Positions 16,879 through 26,444 are shown, numbered from the stretch's first letter. The stretch: DNA of 64,000 nucleotides from Aequorivita capsosiphonis DSM 23843 (GCF_000429125.1 NZ_AUBG01000017.1:1-64000), one strand, 5' to 3'. A program made the numbers and translations. The notes: generated by a model not told the origin, from the sequence alone.

Positions 16879-18288
16879 TCAGCGTTTCTCCAAAAGTACA
16901 ACATTTTCTACGTGATGCGTTTGTGGAAACATATCTACGGGTTGCACTTTTACAACTTTATATTTTGAATCCAACAAGGCCAAATCGCGGGCTTGAGTTG
17001 CGCTGTTACAACTAACGTACACTATCTTTCCTGCTCCTAAATTCAATAATTGGGCAACCACATCGCCGTGCATTCCGTCTCGAGGTGGATCTGTAATCAC
17101 AACATCTGGGGTTCCGTGGGTATTGATAAACTCTTGATTAAAAACTTTTTTCATATCGCCCACATAGAATTCAACGTTGTCAATTTCGTTTAATTGGGCA
17201 TTTTGTTTTGCTGCTTCAATAGCATCGGGAACTGATTCAATACCAATCACCTTCTTCGCTTTTTTAGCGACAAATTGTGCAATGGTTCCCGTTCCAGTAT
17301 AAAGATCGTAAACCAATTCTTCCCCGTTTAGGCCAGCAAAATCACGGGTGATCTTATAAAGTTCGTAAGCTTGCTCGCTATTGGTTTGGTAAAAAGATTT
17401 AGCGTTTATCTTAAACTTCAACCCTTCCATTTCTTCAAAAATATGATCTCTTCCGTAGAAAAGTTGAATATCCTGATCATATAAAGTATCGTTTCCTTTG
17501 GAATTGATTACATATAAAAGGGAAGTGATTTGCGGAAATTCTTCTGCAACAGCGTCCAATAATAACTTTCTATTGGCTTCATCTTCGTGAAAAAACTGAA
17601 GCAATACCATTACTTCCCCAGTAGAAGTGGTACGTAACATCAAGGTGCGTAAAAAACCTTCCTGATTTCTAGTGTTGAAAAATGTTAGATTCAATTCCTC
17701 TGCCTTCGCCTTTACAAAATCACGAATTGCATTACTCGGTTCGGCTTGCAGATAACAAACATCCAGATCTAAAATTTTATCCCACATGCCAGGAATATGA
17801 AAGCCAAGTGCATTTCGGTCTTCTATGATCTTTCCACTTTTAATCTGATCTAAAGTTAGCCACTTGCTGTCGCTAAAAGAAAATTCCATTTTATTTCGGT
17901 AGAAATATTGCTTGGCAGAACCTAAAATAGGCTGACATTCGGGTAATTCAATTTTACCAATACGTTGCAGGTTTTGTTCTACTTCCTTTTGTTTATAATA
18001 CAATTGGTGCTCATAACCCATGTTTTGCCATTTGCAACCGCCGCAAGTACCAAAGTGCGGACAAACGGGTTCAACTCTCTTTTCGGAAGCCTTTGTAATG
18101 GAAATCGCCGAGCCTTCATAATAGGCTTTTCGTTTTTTATGTGTCTGTACCGTTACAATGTCTCCCGGTACTGCGTTGTCAATAAAAAGAACCCTACCAT
18201 CTGGCGTCTTTGCTACAGCTTTGCCTTTGGCGCCTGCATCAATCACTTCGAGGTCTTTAAAAATAACTTTGTTGTTTCTTCTTGCCAT
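16879..18288 (-). CDS. rlmD: 23S rRNA (uracil-5-)-methyltransferase, TrmA/RlmD family
   Basis: A 469-residue RNA m5U methyltransferase. It has an N-terminal TRAM domain (about residues 7-65), then an iron-sulfur cluster motif with C76, C82, C85 (CPHFGTCGGC) and C178. The Rossmann domain contains YDLYTGTGTIAQF, and the catalytic Cys near the C terminus lies in YVSCNSATQ. These are the features of RlmD (m5U1939 in E. coli). A TACTTTTG box ends five bases before the ATG, so the transcript may have almost no leader. The DUF6452/DUF6048 pair lies downstream on the same strand. Confidence 0.93.
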   Translation of the reverse strand: MARRNNKVIFKDLEVIDAGAKGKAVAKTPDGRVLFIDNAVPGDIVTVQTHKKRKAYYEGSAISITKASEKRVEPVCPHFGTCGGCKWQNMGYEHQLYYKQKEVEQNLQRIGKIELPECQPILGSAKQYFYRNKMEFSFSDSKWLTLDQIKSGKIIEDRNALGFHIPGMWDKILDLDVCYLQAEPSNAIRDFVKAKAEELNLTFFNTRNQEGFLRTLMLRTTSTGEVMVLLQFFHEDEANRKLLLDAVAEEFPQITSLLYVINSKGNDTLYDQDIQLFYGRDHIFEEMEGLKFKINAKSFYQTNSEQAYELYKITRDFAGLNGEELVYDLYTGTGTIAQFVAKKAKKVIGIESVPDAIEAAKQNAQLNEIDNVEFYVGDMKKVFNQEFINTHGTPDVVITDPPRDGMHGDVVAQLLNLGAGKIVYVSCNSATQARDLALLDSKYKVVKVQPVDMFPQTHHVENVVLLEKR

Positions 18289-18433
18289 AAGCGCAAAAGT
18301 AGCACAATTGTTATGTTTAAATCCTGTTAAGGCTTCAAAAAATGTGGGATTTATTTAGTAATTTGCGGCCAAGGGAGGATTCCGCTCCATAAATCAGGAA
18401 TCATTTATTTTTTACATCAAATTATTACAACTT

Positions 18434-19678
18434 ATGTCAGTTTTAGAGCAAACAGCTTCAGAAAGAGCTATCGAATTGGAAAACAAATACGGAGCCCATA
18501 ACTATCATCCGCTACCTGTGGTTTTAAACAGGGGAGAAGGTGTGTATGTTTGGGATGTGGAAGGAAAAAAATACTATGATTTTCTTTCGGCTTATTCAGC
18601 GGTAAATCAAGGGCACTGCCATCCAGCAATTGTGGATGCAATGACCAAGCAAGCACAAACACTAGCGCTTACTTCACGTGCATTTCATAATGATGTGTTA
18701 GGGAAATATGAAAAATTTGCTTGCGAGTTTTTTAATTTTGATAAATTACTTCCAATGAATACAGGTGCCGAAGCGGTGGAAACTGCTTTGAAAATCTGTA
18801 GAAAATGGGCTTATGAAAAGAAAGGATTAGACGAAAACGAAGCTGAAATTTTAGTATGTGCCAATAACTTCCACGGAAGAACAACTACTATTATCTCTTT
18901 TAGCAACGATCCTGTAGCCAGAAAGCATTTTGGACCTTACACTAAAGGATTTATAAAAATTGATTACAATAATCTTGAAGCGCTTGAACAGCAATTAGAG
19001 AGCAACAAAAATATCGCAGGTTTCTTAGTGGAGCCTATCCAAGGAGAAGCGGGAGTTTATGTGCCAACGGAAGGCTATTTAAGCAAGGCAAAAGCTTTAT
19101 GTGAAAAACATAACGTGCTTTTTATTGCCGATGAAGTGCAAACAGGAATCGCCCGTACTGGAAAACTTTTGGCGGTTGATCACGAAAATGTAAAACCAGA
19201 TCTTTTAATTTTAGGGAAAGCCTTGAGCGGTGGAGCATATCCAGTTTCTGCTGTTTTGGCAAACGATGACATTATGGAAGTTATCCAGCCTGGTAATCAC
19301 GGTTCTACTTTTGGTGGAAATCCTGTGGCTGCTGCAGTAGCAATGGCTGCGTTAAGCGTGGTTCGGGATGAAAAATTGGCGGAGAATGCTGAAAAACTTG
19401 GAAAATTATTCCGAAGTGAATTAAATAAATATATCGAAACCAGTACGATCACAAAATTGGTCCGCGGAAAAGGATTGTTGAACGCGATTGTTGTTAATGA
19501 TAGTGAAGACAGCGATACCGCTTGGAACATCTGTTTAAAACTTCGTGATAATGGATTGCTTGCAAAACCAACCCACGGAAACATTATTCGCTTTGCACCG
19601 CCATTGGTGATGAACGAAGAGCAGTTGAGAGATTGTGTTTCTATTATTATCAATACACTGAAGGAATTCGAAAAATAA
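18434..19678 (+). CDS. rocD: Ornithine aminotransferase (ornithine-oxo-acid transaminase)
   Basis: PLP-dependent class III aminotransferase of 414 residues, the usual length for RocD. It converts ornithine and 2-oxoglutarate to glutamate semialdehyde and glutamate. Visible motifs are [15 protein letters not shown], the PLP-contact [13 protein letters not shown], and the Schiff-base lysine K262 in [18 protein letters not shown] near the C-terminal part is also conserved. It fits the proline/arginine degradation theme, with proline dehydrogenase at 58.7 kb. Acetylornithine aminotransferase is the main alternative, but the sequence pattern favours ornithine aminotransferase. Confidence 0.92.
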   Translation: MSVLEQTASERAIELENKYGAHNYHPLPVVLNRGEGVYVWDVEGKKYYDFLSAYSAVNQGHCHPAIVDAMTKQAQTLALTSRAFHNDVLGKYEKFACEFFNFDKLLPMNTGAEAVETALKICRKWAYEKKGLDENEAEILVCANNFHGRTTTIISFSNDPVARKHFGPYTKGFIKIDYNNLEALEQQLESNKNIAGFLVEPIQGEAGVYVPTEGYLSKAKALCEKHNVLFIADEVQTGIARTGKLLAVDHENVKPDLLILGKALSGGAYPVSAVLANDDIMEVIQPGNHGSTFGGNPVAAAVAMAALSVVRDEKLAENAEKLGKLFRSELNKYIETSTITKLVRGKGLLNAIVVNDSEDSDTAWNICLKLRDNGLLAKPTHGNIIRFAPPLVMNEEQLRDCVSIIINTLKEFEK

Positions 19679-19685
19679 TATTTTC

Positions 19686-19775
19686 CTCTGTGAGACTTTG
19701 TGTTGCCTTGGTGAAACTTCGTGTTATATCTATACGGGTTATTACACAGTCCCGATAGCTATCGGGATCACAGAG
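19686..19775. repeat. CTCTGTG/CACAGAG hairpin repeat, copy 2, with internal palindrome
   Basis: CCTCTGTGAGACTTTGTG...GGTGAAAC and CACAGAG are the outer arms. Inside lies CCCGATAGCTATCGGG (19751-19766), a perfect 16-bp palindrome, which may be a separate insertion into the hairpin. Confidence 0.7.
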
Positions 19776-19799
19776 AACTAATAATTATTACATACGAAA

Positions 19800-19832
19800 A
19801 CGGCCCCGATTTTTATCGAGGCCGTTTTTTTT
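19800..19832. terminator. Bidirectional terminator between rocD and the CCC-motif gene
   Basis: ACGGCC-C-CGAT pairs with ATCG-A-GGCCGT around a T-rich loop. The stem is followed by eight T on the plus strand and preceded by A residues, so it can end transcripts from both convergent genes. Confidence 0.85.
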
Positions 19833-20172
19833 AGTTATAAAGAGCGTTTTTACATTCCGTATTTTGCTCCATGATTTCTTCGTTCATATTCATAATTCCG
19901 TCCATTCCAATTGTTGAGAAAAGATAAATGGTATAGGCCAAGTAAATTGCGCTTAAAGCTATTCCTATAATTGAAAGTATCTTTCCTGTTTTTACGTTTT
20001 GAAAGCCTGTATAAAGTTCTGGGTTTTCCATATAAATCTTTGTTGCGCTGCCGGCCATAACGATAGCGACAATTCCGAAAATGATTCCGATACCATAACA
20101 GCAACAAGTAACGATGGAAATAATTCCAAAGACGAGGATTAAGGTTGAGTTGGGTAGTTTTTGTTGTTCCAT
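19831..20172 (-). CDS. CCC-motif membrane protein (DUF4190-like)
   Basis: A 113-residue protein with two predicted membrane helices: one around residues 10-40 containing TCCCYGIGI, and one around residues 68-90. The run of three cysteines in the first helix is the mark of the flavobacterial CCC-motif membrane proteins. The sequence between the helices (SATKIYMENPELY) is probably exposed. It sits directly downstream of the DUF2752 gene, a pairing common in this group. The function is unknown. Confidence 0.75.
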   Translation of the reverse strand: MEQQKLPNSTLILVFGIISIVTCCCYGIGIIFGIVAIVMAGSATKIYMENPELYTGFQNVKTGKILSIIGIALSAIYLAYTIYLFSTIGMDGIMNMNEEIMEQNTECKNALYN

Positions 20173-20237
20173 AAAATTTTAGTGTTTTTAGTTGATGCTC
20201 TAAAAATACCAAAAATTATAAAGCCTAGATGCTTCGG

Positions 20238-20540
20238 TTACGTAAAATGACTCATTTTTATAAAATAACTCACCACCATTACAAGGGCGTTTAAAATGAT
20301 AAGTCCAATTTTAACTTGATAATCGAATTTGAATTTTACAAAGAAGTTAACGAAGATTACTGTCAACAGGAAGAAGATGGAATAAATGGCCGGATAAACC
20401 TTAAATGCCGCCGCAAATTCCCCAGTAAAAAGGTGAACTGTTGCACGCTGCATGCCACAGCCCAAACATTCCACCCCAAAGATTTTCTTGTTCACACAAG
20501 GAATCATATACTTTTCAAGGCCGTCTAATAACAAAAGCAT
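20238..20540 (-). CDS. DUF2752 domain membrane protein
   Basis: A 100-residue membrane protein carrying the DUF2752 signature CLGCGMQRATVHL, followed by a small loop and two further hydrophobic helices. DUF2752 proteins are small integral membrane proteins of unknown role. The gene lies 3 bp downstream of the T9SS cargo gene and 65 bp upstream of the CCC-motif gene, all on the minus strand, so the three may share a transcript. Initiation at a later Met (MIPC) is possible. Confidence 0.8.
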   Translation of the reverse strand: MLLLLDGLEKYMIPCVNKKIFGVECLGCGMQRATVHLFTGEFAAAFKVYPAIYSIFFLLTVIFVNFFVKFKFDYQVKIGLIILNALVMVVSYFIKMSHFT

Positions 20541-20543
20541 TTG

Positions 20544-22469
20544 TTATTTATTATGAACTATAGCTTTATAGTCTAAGGTAATATTTTCTGAAGTGGTAAG
20601 TTTTACCAAATAGACACCATCACTTAAATTACCGGTGTAGAAGGAATATGTAGTATTGTCGCCCAAGTTCCGTTCATTGATTACCAATTTACCCGCCATA
20701 TCATAAACCTCCGCAGATTTTAGGGTATAGCCCTCTGGATTGCGGATTTCCAACTGCTTTGCAGGATTGTTTTGGAAGAAGTTCACATTTTTCTTAGCGG
20801 CCTCATTTGCCAAGAGTTGCGTTTCTGGAACATCACTTCTTAAATTTGGATTGCGGAAAACAATATAAAAACGATCCTCGTAAACTCCAGCTGGCAGCGT
20901 CATACCTGCAGATAGGTTTCCGCGGTGCAATAGGGTGTAGGTGTTTTCGTAATTGTCAAAAAGATAAGCTCTTTGATAAGGTTTGTTTATTTCCTCTACA
21001 GCACGAAAATCTACGTGACTTGGTTGATGTAATTTTAGAGTAATAGGAATTTGCTTGTCTTCATTATAATTGGTGCCTTGAATTACATAGGGAAGTTTTA
21101 CACCATCAGCACCACTAATTGGAAAGAACACATCGGATTTCATGCCAGCAGGGCTTAAACCATCATAACCACGGTCGTATCCATCTGTCGTTTCATCGGA
21201 GAATAAAAGGAGCATATCACGAGTGAGCGCACTATCAAAAACTACATATAGGCGTAATTGTGGGGTACGCGTGTCTTCCACCTCATATTCTGCGGAAATG
21301 TCTGCGTTAGGATCGTTTATGTTAGCCTCCTCGTCATTTGTACTAACGGCAGTGGGTCGATAGAAAACCGAATTACTTCCTTCTTTTTCAAAAACTCTAT
21401 GAGAATTTTTGATTGTAACAGTTCCGCTAGAGTTCCCCACAAGTCTAAATCCTTGCCCTATTGGAGCATACTGTCCAGGGTTATTTGGTCTTACTGATGG
21501 AGTCCCAGGATCCCCACCGTGGGTACCATCTGCTTTCCAAATATAAAAGGTAGCTTTTGTAAACGAACCATTTCCGCCACTTCCCTTAATCCAAACTCCA
21601 TATCCAAAAGGTTTGTCGCTATAATAATGAGACATGACCGATCTGTCCTCGTCATAATAAAATATCGAATTTAATGCTACATTATCGGTGTCTGAAAAAA
21701 CTTGTTGCATATCAAGTGCAGAAGGGTAAGGATTGCCAGAAAGAGTCATCTTCGCATCTTGACCAACACTAGGGCCGTCTACCGGAATTACAAAATCACC
21801 ACTATTTGGTCTTCCTCGGAATTCATAGATTTGATCCAGTGCTGCTTCAGGATCATTTGAAGCTTCAGTTCCTTTATTAACCCCTTTCATCGTAAACCCA
21901 AATCCAGGAGACGCGCCTGGCGAAGCATTAATTCTTTGGTAATTAGCTTCAGCTTCAGTTCCAGGTGTAGTTAGAATATATAACCAACGTCTCGAAATAG
22001 TAAGTGGACTTGAAAATCCATCTCTACCAGGTATGTTTGCGCTTAAAATTGCTTTTGTGCCTTCGCCTGGGGTTGAACCGTTTTGATCTTCATAGATACT
22101 CCCAAGACCGAAATTGGTATTTCCAGAGGTTGCAATTGTTGGATTTCCAACTGGAGAGCACCAGTCATAATACGCAAAGGCATTTGTTACCGGTGAATTT
22201 TGTTGGACGGAAAGGAAGCCATCGCCTGTATTTGTAGATGTAGTACCCCCTTGAATCAATTGTCCGCCATTACGAAGGTAGACACTAGCCTCTTCATCTC
22301 CAGCACTATTTTTTTCGAGATTAATTTCATTTTTAACATAAAGAATCTGATCCTTTACATATATATAAGAGTCAGTACTTGATGGTCCCGGTGTGGGCCG
22401 AACGCTCAACTGCGCAAATGCAACGGCAGAAGTTAAAAGTAATGCTAAAAAGAGTAGTGGTTTTTTCAT
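20544..22469 (-). CDS. Secreted protein with type IX secretion C-terminal sorting domain
   Basis: A 641-residue exported protein with a Sec signal peptide (ending AVAFAQ). The C-terminal ~80 residues form a type A T9SS sorting domain: AEVYDMAGKLV, then GVYLVKLTT and a final basic stretch. This marks it for export through the outer membrane by the type IX system, with porQ at 49.9 kb and a PorX homologue at the right edge. The large middle part is rich in Gly, Asn and Ser and shows no catalytic motif that I recognise. It may be an adhesin or structural surface protein. The next gene (DUF2752) starts 3 bp after its stop. Confidence 0.85.
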   Translation of the reverse strand: MKKPLLFLALLLTSAVAFAQLSVRPTPGPSSTDSYIYVKDQILYVKNEINLEKNSAGDEEASVYLRNGGQLIQGGTTSTNTGDGFLSVQQNSPVTNAFAYYDWCSPVGNPTIATSGNTNFGLGSIYEDQNGSTPGEGTKAILSANIPGRDGFSSPLTISRRWLYILTTPGTEAEANYQRINASPGASPGFGFTMKGVNKGTEASNDPEAALDQIYEFRGRPNSGDFVIPVDGPSVGQDAKMTLSGNPYPSALDMQQVFSDTDNVALNSIFYYDEDRSVMSHYYSDKPFGYGVWIKGSGGNGSFTKATFYIWKADGTHGGDPGTPSVRPNNPGQYAPIGQGFRLVGNSSGTVTIKNSHRVFEKEGSNSVFYRPTAVSTNDEEANINDPNADISAEYEVEDTRTPQLRLYVVFDSALTRDMLLLFSDETTDGYDRGYDGLSPAGMKSDVFFPISGADGVKLPYVIQGTNYNEDKQIPITLKLHQPSHVDFRAVEEINKPYQRAYLFDNYENTYTLLHRGNLSAGMTLPAGVYEDRFYIVFRNPNLRSDVPETQLLANEAAKKNVNFFQNNPAKQLEIRNPEGYTLKSAEVYDMAGKLVINERNLGDNTTYSFYTGNLSDGVYLVKLTTSENITLDYKAIVHNK

Positions 22470-22732
22470 ATTTTTACGGTTTTTAAACCCGAGATTGAGC
22501 CAGTAAGACCTTTGTATTCACGGTTTAAATTTAAAAATAATATTTAAGATATTGGCTGGTTCGCTGCAAAATACTTAAAATTTTCGTTTAGAGGTTATTA
22601 TGTTGGCTGTTTTACCGAAAAATAGCTAGTATTTTAAAGAAAGTCCTATGTTTTTTAGAATCTTGGATTAAAAGAATATTTTTGAGGTCTCAGTGTAATC
22701 AAGCTGTTTAAAATCAGGATTAAGAAGTAACT

Positions 22733-23278
22733 ATGAAAAAAGGAGATAAAGTTTCGGTGTTGGATGATGCTATTTCAGGGGTTGTTACTGAAGTGAAAGG
22801 GAACACCATAACTATTTTGACAACCGACGATTTCGAGATTGACTTCAGTGAACATGAACTTATCGTAGTAGATGGTTCGCTTAAAAAAAGCGATTTGGCA
22901 CGGATGGATGTTTCTGAAATAATTGCAGAAAAAGAACATAAAAAACCGGGAAAAACCGTCCGCATTAAACCCAAGGAACGCAGCCTGCCGCCGATGGAGG
23001 TAGATTTACACATCAATCAATTAGTTCCCAAAACCCGCGGCTTGGACAATTACGAAATGCTCAACATCCAATTGGAAACTGCTAAACGACAGCTGGATTT
23101 TGCCATTTCAAAACGAATCCAAAAAATAGTTTTTATTCACGGAGTTGGCGAAGGCGTGCTCCGCACCGAATTGGAATATCTTTTTAACCGCTACGAAAAT
23201 CTAAAATTCTACGATGCCGATTATAAAAAATACGGCCGAGGCGCAACGGAGGTTTATATTTTTCAGGAGAAGCAGTAG
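22733..23278 (+). CDS. Smr/MutS2-type domain protein (DUF2027-like N-terminus)
   Basis: A 181-residue protein with an N-terminal SH3-like beta barrel (about residues 1-50, MKKGDKVSVLDDAISGVV) and a C-terminal Smr domain. The Smr hallmarks are VDLH near residue 90 and HGVGEGVLR near residue 138. Smr domains are found in MutS2 and in stand-alone nucleases, and act on DNA or RNA junctions, or on collided ribosomes in some bacteria. No MutS ATPase is present here. It is a single gene with 263 bp upstream that show no other feature. Confidence 0.85.
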   Translation: MKKGDKVSVLDDAISGVVTEVKGNTITILTTDDFEIDFSEHELIVVDGSLKKSDLARMDVSEIIAEKEHKKPGKTVRIKPKERSLPPMEVDLHINQLVPKTRGLDNYEMLNIQLETAKRQLDFAISKRIQKIVFIHGVGEGVLRTELEYLFNRYENLKFYDADYKKYGRGATEVYIFQEKQ

Positions 23279-23296
23279 TTTATAGTTGGTAATCTT

Positions 23297-23320
23297 TAGA
23301 CGGTAGACGGTAGACGGTAG
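23297..23320. repeat. TAGACGG heptamer tandem repeat
   Basis: Three perfect copies of TAGACGG followed by a partial one, in the gap between the Smr gene and the convergent lipoprotein gene. It is a small example of the 7-bp tandem repeats seen at several places in this window. Confidence 0.75.
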
Positions 23321-23467
23321 TGGCTCACATTATAAATTCGTCGTTATTCATTAGACATTTTAGATTAGGTGTGAGACGTGAGATTGCTCGATAAACACCG
23401 ATCTTAATGGCACAATATCAATACCGACAGTCGGTAGCGAGTGGTGGCTCAAATTATTCATTCGCCA

Positions 23468-24352
23468 TTACAGAGAGGGTGTAACTTGTTTATTGATAAC
23501 TTCCACGCTTTCAATGGTTCCCATATCTAAGGTTTCAATGGTTATTTGTTCTTCGCCACTTTCAAGTACCAGGTTTTTTACGGTTATCTGTACGTTTTTC
23601 TTGATGGTGTATTTATGTAATCGATATTGGTTCACTTCATAGCTGTTTGAAACCGCAGGGTTTAAGTAGTCTGCACCAACTGTTGGATCTGTTTTATCGT
23701 CCGTAGGATCGCGATTCATATTTGCGTCTTCCTTGCGGGTTAAAACACCATCCTCGTCATCGTCATTATCTAGAAAATCTGGGATTCCATCGCCATCGGT
23801 ATCTTTGGGATTGGTCATTGGATCGTCATCGTCGTCCTCATTATTTAATTCGCGAATGGTAGGCACATTGTCGCCGTCATCATCTTCGTCATAATAATCG
23901 GGGATGCCATCGCCATCGGTATCGCCATCGAATTCAAATTCCTTGGGAACGCCATCATTATCGTCATATATAAAGGTAGTGGTTACAATCACCGTTCCAG
24001 ACTGGGCCAGATAATCTACGGTAACGCTTGGCGTGGTTGGCGGAATGCTACTACAAAAGTAATCGTTGCCTAAGGCGCCGTCATAATTTCTGTAGTTCAT
24101 AAAAAAGGTAGTACCGTTTAGTGGATACTCTTTTACGCCGTCTTCCTTATATAAACTGTCGGTAACAGACAATTTCAAGGAAAGACTTTCTTTAGCTTCT
24201 GGGTTTACCTTATAAAAAACATAGTTTCCCAGGGTGCCGCATTTTTGTAGATCGACATCGTCAAAATTAAAAGTCGTTACTATAATGTCACCGTCATCAC
24301 AACTTTGAAGAAAGATACTAGCGAAGAAAAAAAGGGCAAGGAATTTATTCAT
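23468..24352 (-). CDS. Lipoprotein with thrombospondin type 3-like calcium-binding repeats
   Basis: A 294-residue lipoprotein. The signal ends LQSC and the mature part begins DDGDIIV. The N-terminal domain (to about residue 125) is beta-rich. It is followed by an Asp-rich block with DTDGDGIPDYYDEDDDGDN, a second DTDGDGIPDFLDNDDD, and a third partial copy. These 12- to 13-residue units match thrombospondin type 3 repeats, which bind calcium. The C-terminal ~80 residues form another beta domain. It is probably anchored in the outer membrane and calcium-stabilised. The function is unknown. Confidence 0.82.
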   Translation of the reverse strand: MNKFLALFFFASIFLQSCDDGDIIVTTFNFDDVDLQKCGTLGNYVFYKVNPEAKESLSLKLSVTDSLYKEDGVKEYPLNGTTFFMNYRNYDGALGNDYFCSSIPPTTPSVTVDYLAQSGTVIVTTTFIYDDNDGVPKEFEFDGDTDGDGIPDYYDEDDDGDNVPTIRELNNEDDDDDPMTNPKDTDGDGIPDFLDNDDDEDGVLTRKEDANMNRDPTDDKTDPTVGADYLNPAVSNSYEVNQYRLHKYTIKKNVQITVKNLVLESGEEQITIETLDMGTIESVEVINKQVTPSL

Positions 24353-24655
24353 ATTTAGTTTTGTTTGCGGGATGATTTACCACGAATGTTTTTGATATGC
24401 CGCATAAAGCACCATTGCAAAAATTTCATATTCCTTAAGCTTCGTGAGACACTTATAAAAAGATGCTGCAAAACTATCAAAAAATATAATTCGTGTATTC
24501 GTGGTGAATAAAATACATACAAAGTAACGCATTTCTTTTAAACTGAAAGACTGGCAAAACTGATTTAATATGTATTTTTGTACTCTTAAATAGTACCGCT
24601 AAAAACGCGTTAAATTGAAAGGATCCTAAATCTATTTGTATAAAAAAATCCTCGA

Positions 24656-25804
24656 ATGAAAAAAGTATATTTTGATAATGCCGCGACCACACAGTTAAGG
24701 GAAGGAGTGATTACAACCATTACTGATGTTTTAAAAAATGAATATGGAAATCCTTCATCTACACATTCTTACGGTAGGTCTTCTAAATCGATACTTGAGA
24801 ATGCTAGAAAAGAGATTGCCAAATCATTAAACGTTTCGGCAAGTGAAATAATCTTTACTTCGGGGGGAACGGAAGCAGACAATTTGATACTTACAAGCGC
24901 CGTTAGGGACCTTGGTGTAAAGCGTTTTATTTCCAGCAAAATAGAACACCACGCCGTGCTACATACTTTGGAATGGCTTCAAAAAGAATACGATATTGCG
25001 TTGGATTTTGTAAAACTAGACGCCTGCGGACACGTAGATTATGCGCATTTGGAAAGTTTATTGGCAGATACTTCAAAAAGGACATTAGTGAGCTTGATGC
25101 ACGTTAATAATGAAGTGGGAAATGTGCTTGATTTAAAAAAGACCGCGCTTTTATGTAAAAAATACGATGCCTTTTTTCATAGCGATACCGTACAATCTGT
25201 TGGTCATTATGAATTGGATTTTAAAGAGATTCCAATTGATTTTGCCGCAGCGGCAGCCCATAAATTCCACGGACCAAAAGGGGCTGGTTTTGCTTTTATC
25301 AGAAAAAATGCGCGGTTACAACCCTTGATTCGCGGTGGGGAACAGGAGCGAGGAATGCGTGCAGGAACCGAAGCCGTTTACGCGATTGCAGGAATGGCTG
25401 AGGCCTTAAAAATATCCTATCAAAACCTTGAACAGGAGCGTACTTATATAACTGACTTAAAAGATTACTTTAAGTCGCAGCTTTTACAGAACCTTCCCGG
25501 CGTAAAGTTCAACGGAAGTTGTGATAACAATGAAAACAGCACCTATACCTTGTTAAATGCTTGCCTTCCAATTTCTGCTGAAAAAGCCATGTTGCTTTTG
25601 TTTCAATTGGATTTACAAGGAATTGCCTGTTCCAAAGGAAGCGCTTGCCAAAGTGGGAGCGAAGGTGGTTCACACGTTCTAAACGCCATCCTTTCGGAAG
25701 AAGACCTTAAAAAACCATCCATCCGTTTTTCTTTTTCCAGTTTTAATACGAAGGAAGAAATTGATTATGTGATTGATGTTTTGAAGGAGTTTGTTGAGAA
25801 TTAA
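24656..25804 (+). CDS. Cysteine desulfurase (IscS/NifS-type)
   Basis: PLP-dependent class V aminotransferase that removes sulfur from cysteine for Fe-S cluster or thio-nucleoside synthesis. The start YFDNAATTQ is typical. K203 in AHKFHGPKG is the PLP lysine, and the persulfide Cys is C331 in GSACQSGS, the long-loop group I type. The length of 382 residues matches the IscS/NifS group. It is not next to iscU or suf genes, so it could be a general desulfurase rather than the main one. A TATTTTTG box lies at 24573-24580, about 75 bp upstream of the ATG. The following 640-bp gap is full of repeats. Confidence 0.92.
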   Translation: MKKVYFDNAATTQLREGVITTITDVLKNEYGNPSSTHSYGRSSKSILENARKEIAKSLNVSASEIIFTSGGTEADNLILTSAVRDLGVKRFISSKIEHHAVLHTLEWLQKEYDIALDFVKLDACGHVDYAHLESLLADTSKRTLVSLMHVNNEVGNVLDLKKTALLCKKYDAFFHSDTVQSVGHYELDFKEIPIDFAAAAAHKFHGPKGAGFAFIRKNARLQPLIRGGEQERGMRAGTEAVYAIAGMAEALKISYQNLEQERTYITDLKDYFKSQLLQNLPGVKFNGSCDNNENSTYTLLNACLPISAEKAMLLLFQLDLQGIACSKGSACQSGSEGGSHVLNAILSEEDLKKPSIRFSFSSFNTKEEIDYVIDVLKEFVEN

Positions 25805-25900
25805 GGAGAAGATGAAAATGAAATCGAAAACGAAATCGAAGATGATCGTTGGTTTTGGAGTTTTGAACTTTCAACCTGCAACCCGCCAACTGTAAAAAAA

Positions 25901-25959
25901 CTCTGTGTGCTTTGTGCCTCTGTGGTTTTATCCACCGCAAAAGCCCGGAGAACGCAGAG
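25901..25959. repeat. CTCTGTG/CACAGAG hairpin repeat, copy 3
   Basis: CTCTGTGTGCTTTGTGCC and TGTGGT pair imperfectly with CCACCGC...CGCAGAG across a short loop. It belongs to the same family as 15136-15197 and 19686-19775. The gap 25805-26444 has no gene, and also holds GAAATCGAAAACG units and the elements listed next. Confidence 0.7.
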
Positions 25960-26021
25960 TTAAGGCATTAATGAAATCGAAAACGCCGGCCCGCCGTAGG
26001 AGCGAAACCGAAAACACTTAC

Positions 26022-26379
26022 CAGCCAAAGTAGGATGACAAATTAAGGAACGTCAATACTTTTGGAATTTTGAATTTCCAAACTTTGAAATTGGAACCTG
26101 AAGCCTTGAACCTGAAACCCCTTCCGTTTTACCTGCCGGAGGCATGGCAGCTGGATTATAAATTTAGCGATATAATTAAACTGTTTCCCACCTGCCACTT
26201 CTTCGCTGAAAAGCTTCGAAGGGCAAAGCACCTTCCCTGAAAAATTATTCGTCTTTTTATTTTAAAATTACTGAAAGGGGAAGGAGCGCACGTGACTTTC
26301 AATATGAAGATGAAGATGAAATTGAAAACGCGTACCAGCCAAAGTAGGATGACGAATTAATGAACGTCAATACTTTTTG
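26022..26379. repeat. Direct repeat bounding an intergenic segment
   Basis: ACCAGCCAAAGTAGGATGAC at about 26022 and again at about 26333 starts a ~45-bp block that ends in GAACGTCAATACTTTT in both copies. They are direct repeats about 310 bp apart and enclose the ~180-bp element at 26118-26295, which suggests a tandem duplication or successive insertions. Confidence 0.75.
26118..26295. repeat. Dispersed ~180-bp structured element, family B, copy 2 (inverted)
   Basis: 178 bp that match the reverse complement of 14806-14984 from CCCCTTCCGTTTTACCTGCC to GGAGCGCACGTGA. The conserved ends and internal inverted segments (TGGCAGCTG against CACCTGCCA here) are the same. Most differences fall in the AT-rich middle, around 26155-26190. 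Confidence 0.85.
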
Positions 26380-26444
26380 AATTTTGAATTTTCAAACCTT
26401 GAACCTTGAACCTTGAATCTTGAACCTGAAACCTTTCCTTCCCC

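Noticed and set aside
18294-18301. Full promoter upstream of rlmD
   Set aside because: Only the -7 box is clear. A matching -33 TTTG at 19 bp is missing, so I report only the possible leaderless start.
25743-26231. Two minus-strand frames in the 25.8-26.4 kb gap
   Set aside because: They are made of repeat DNA (GAAATCGAAAACG units and family B sequence) and give low-complexity proteins.
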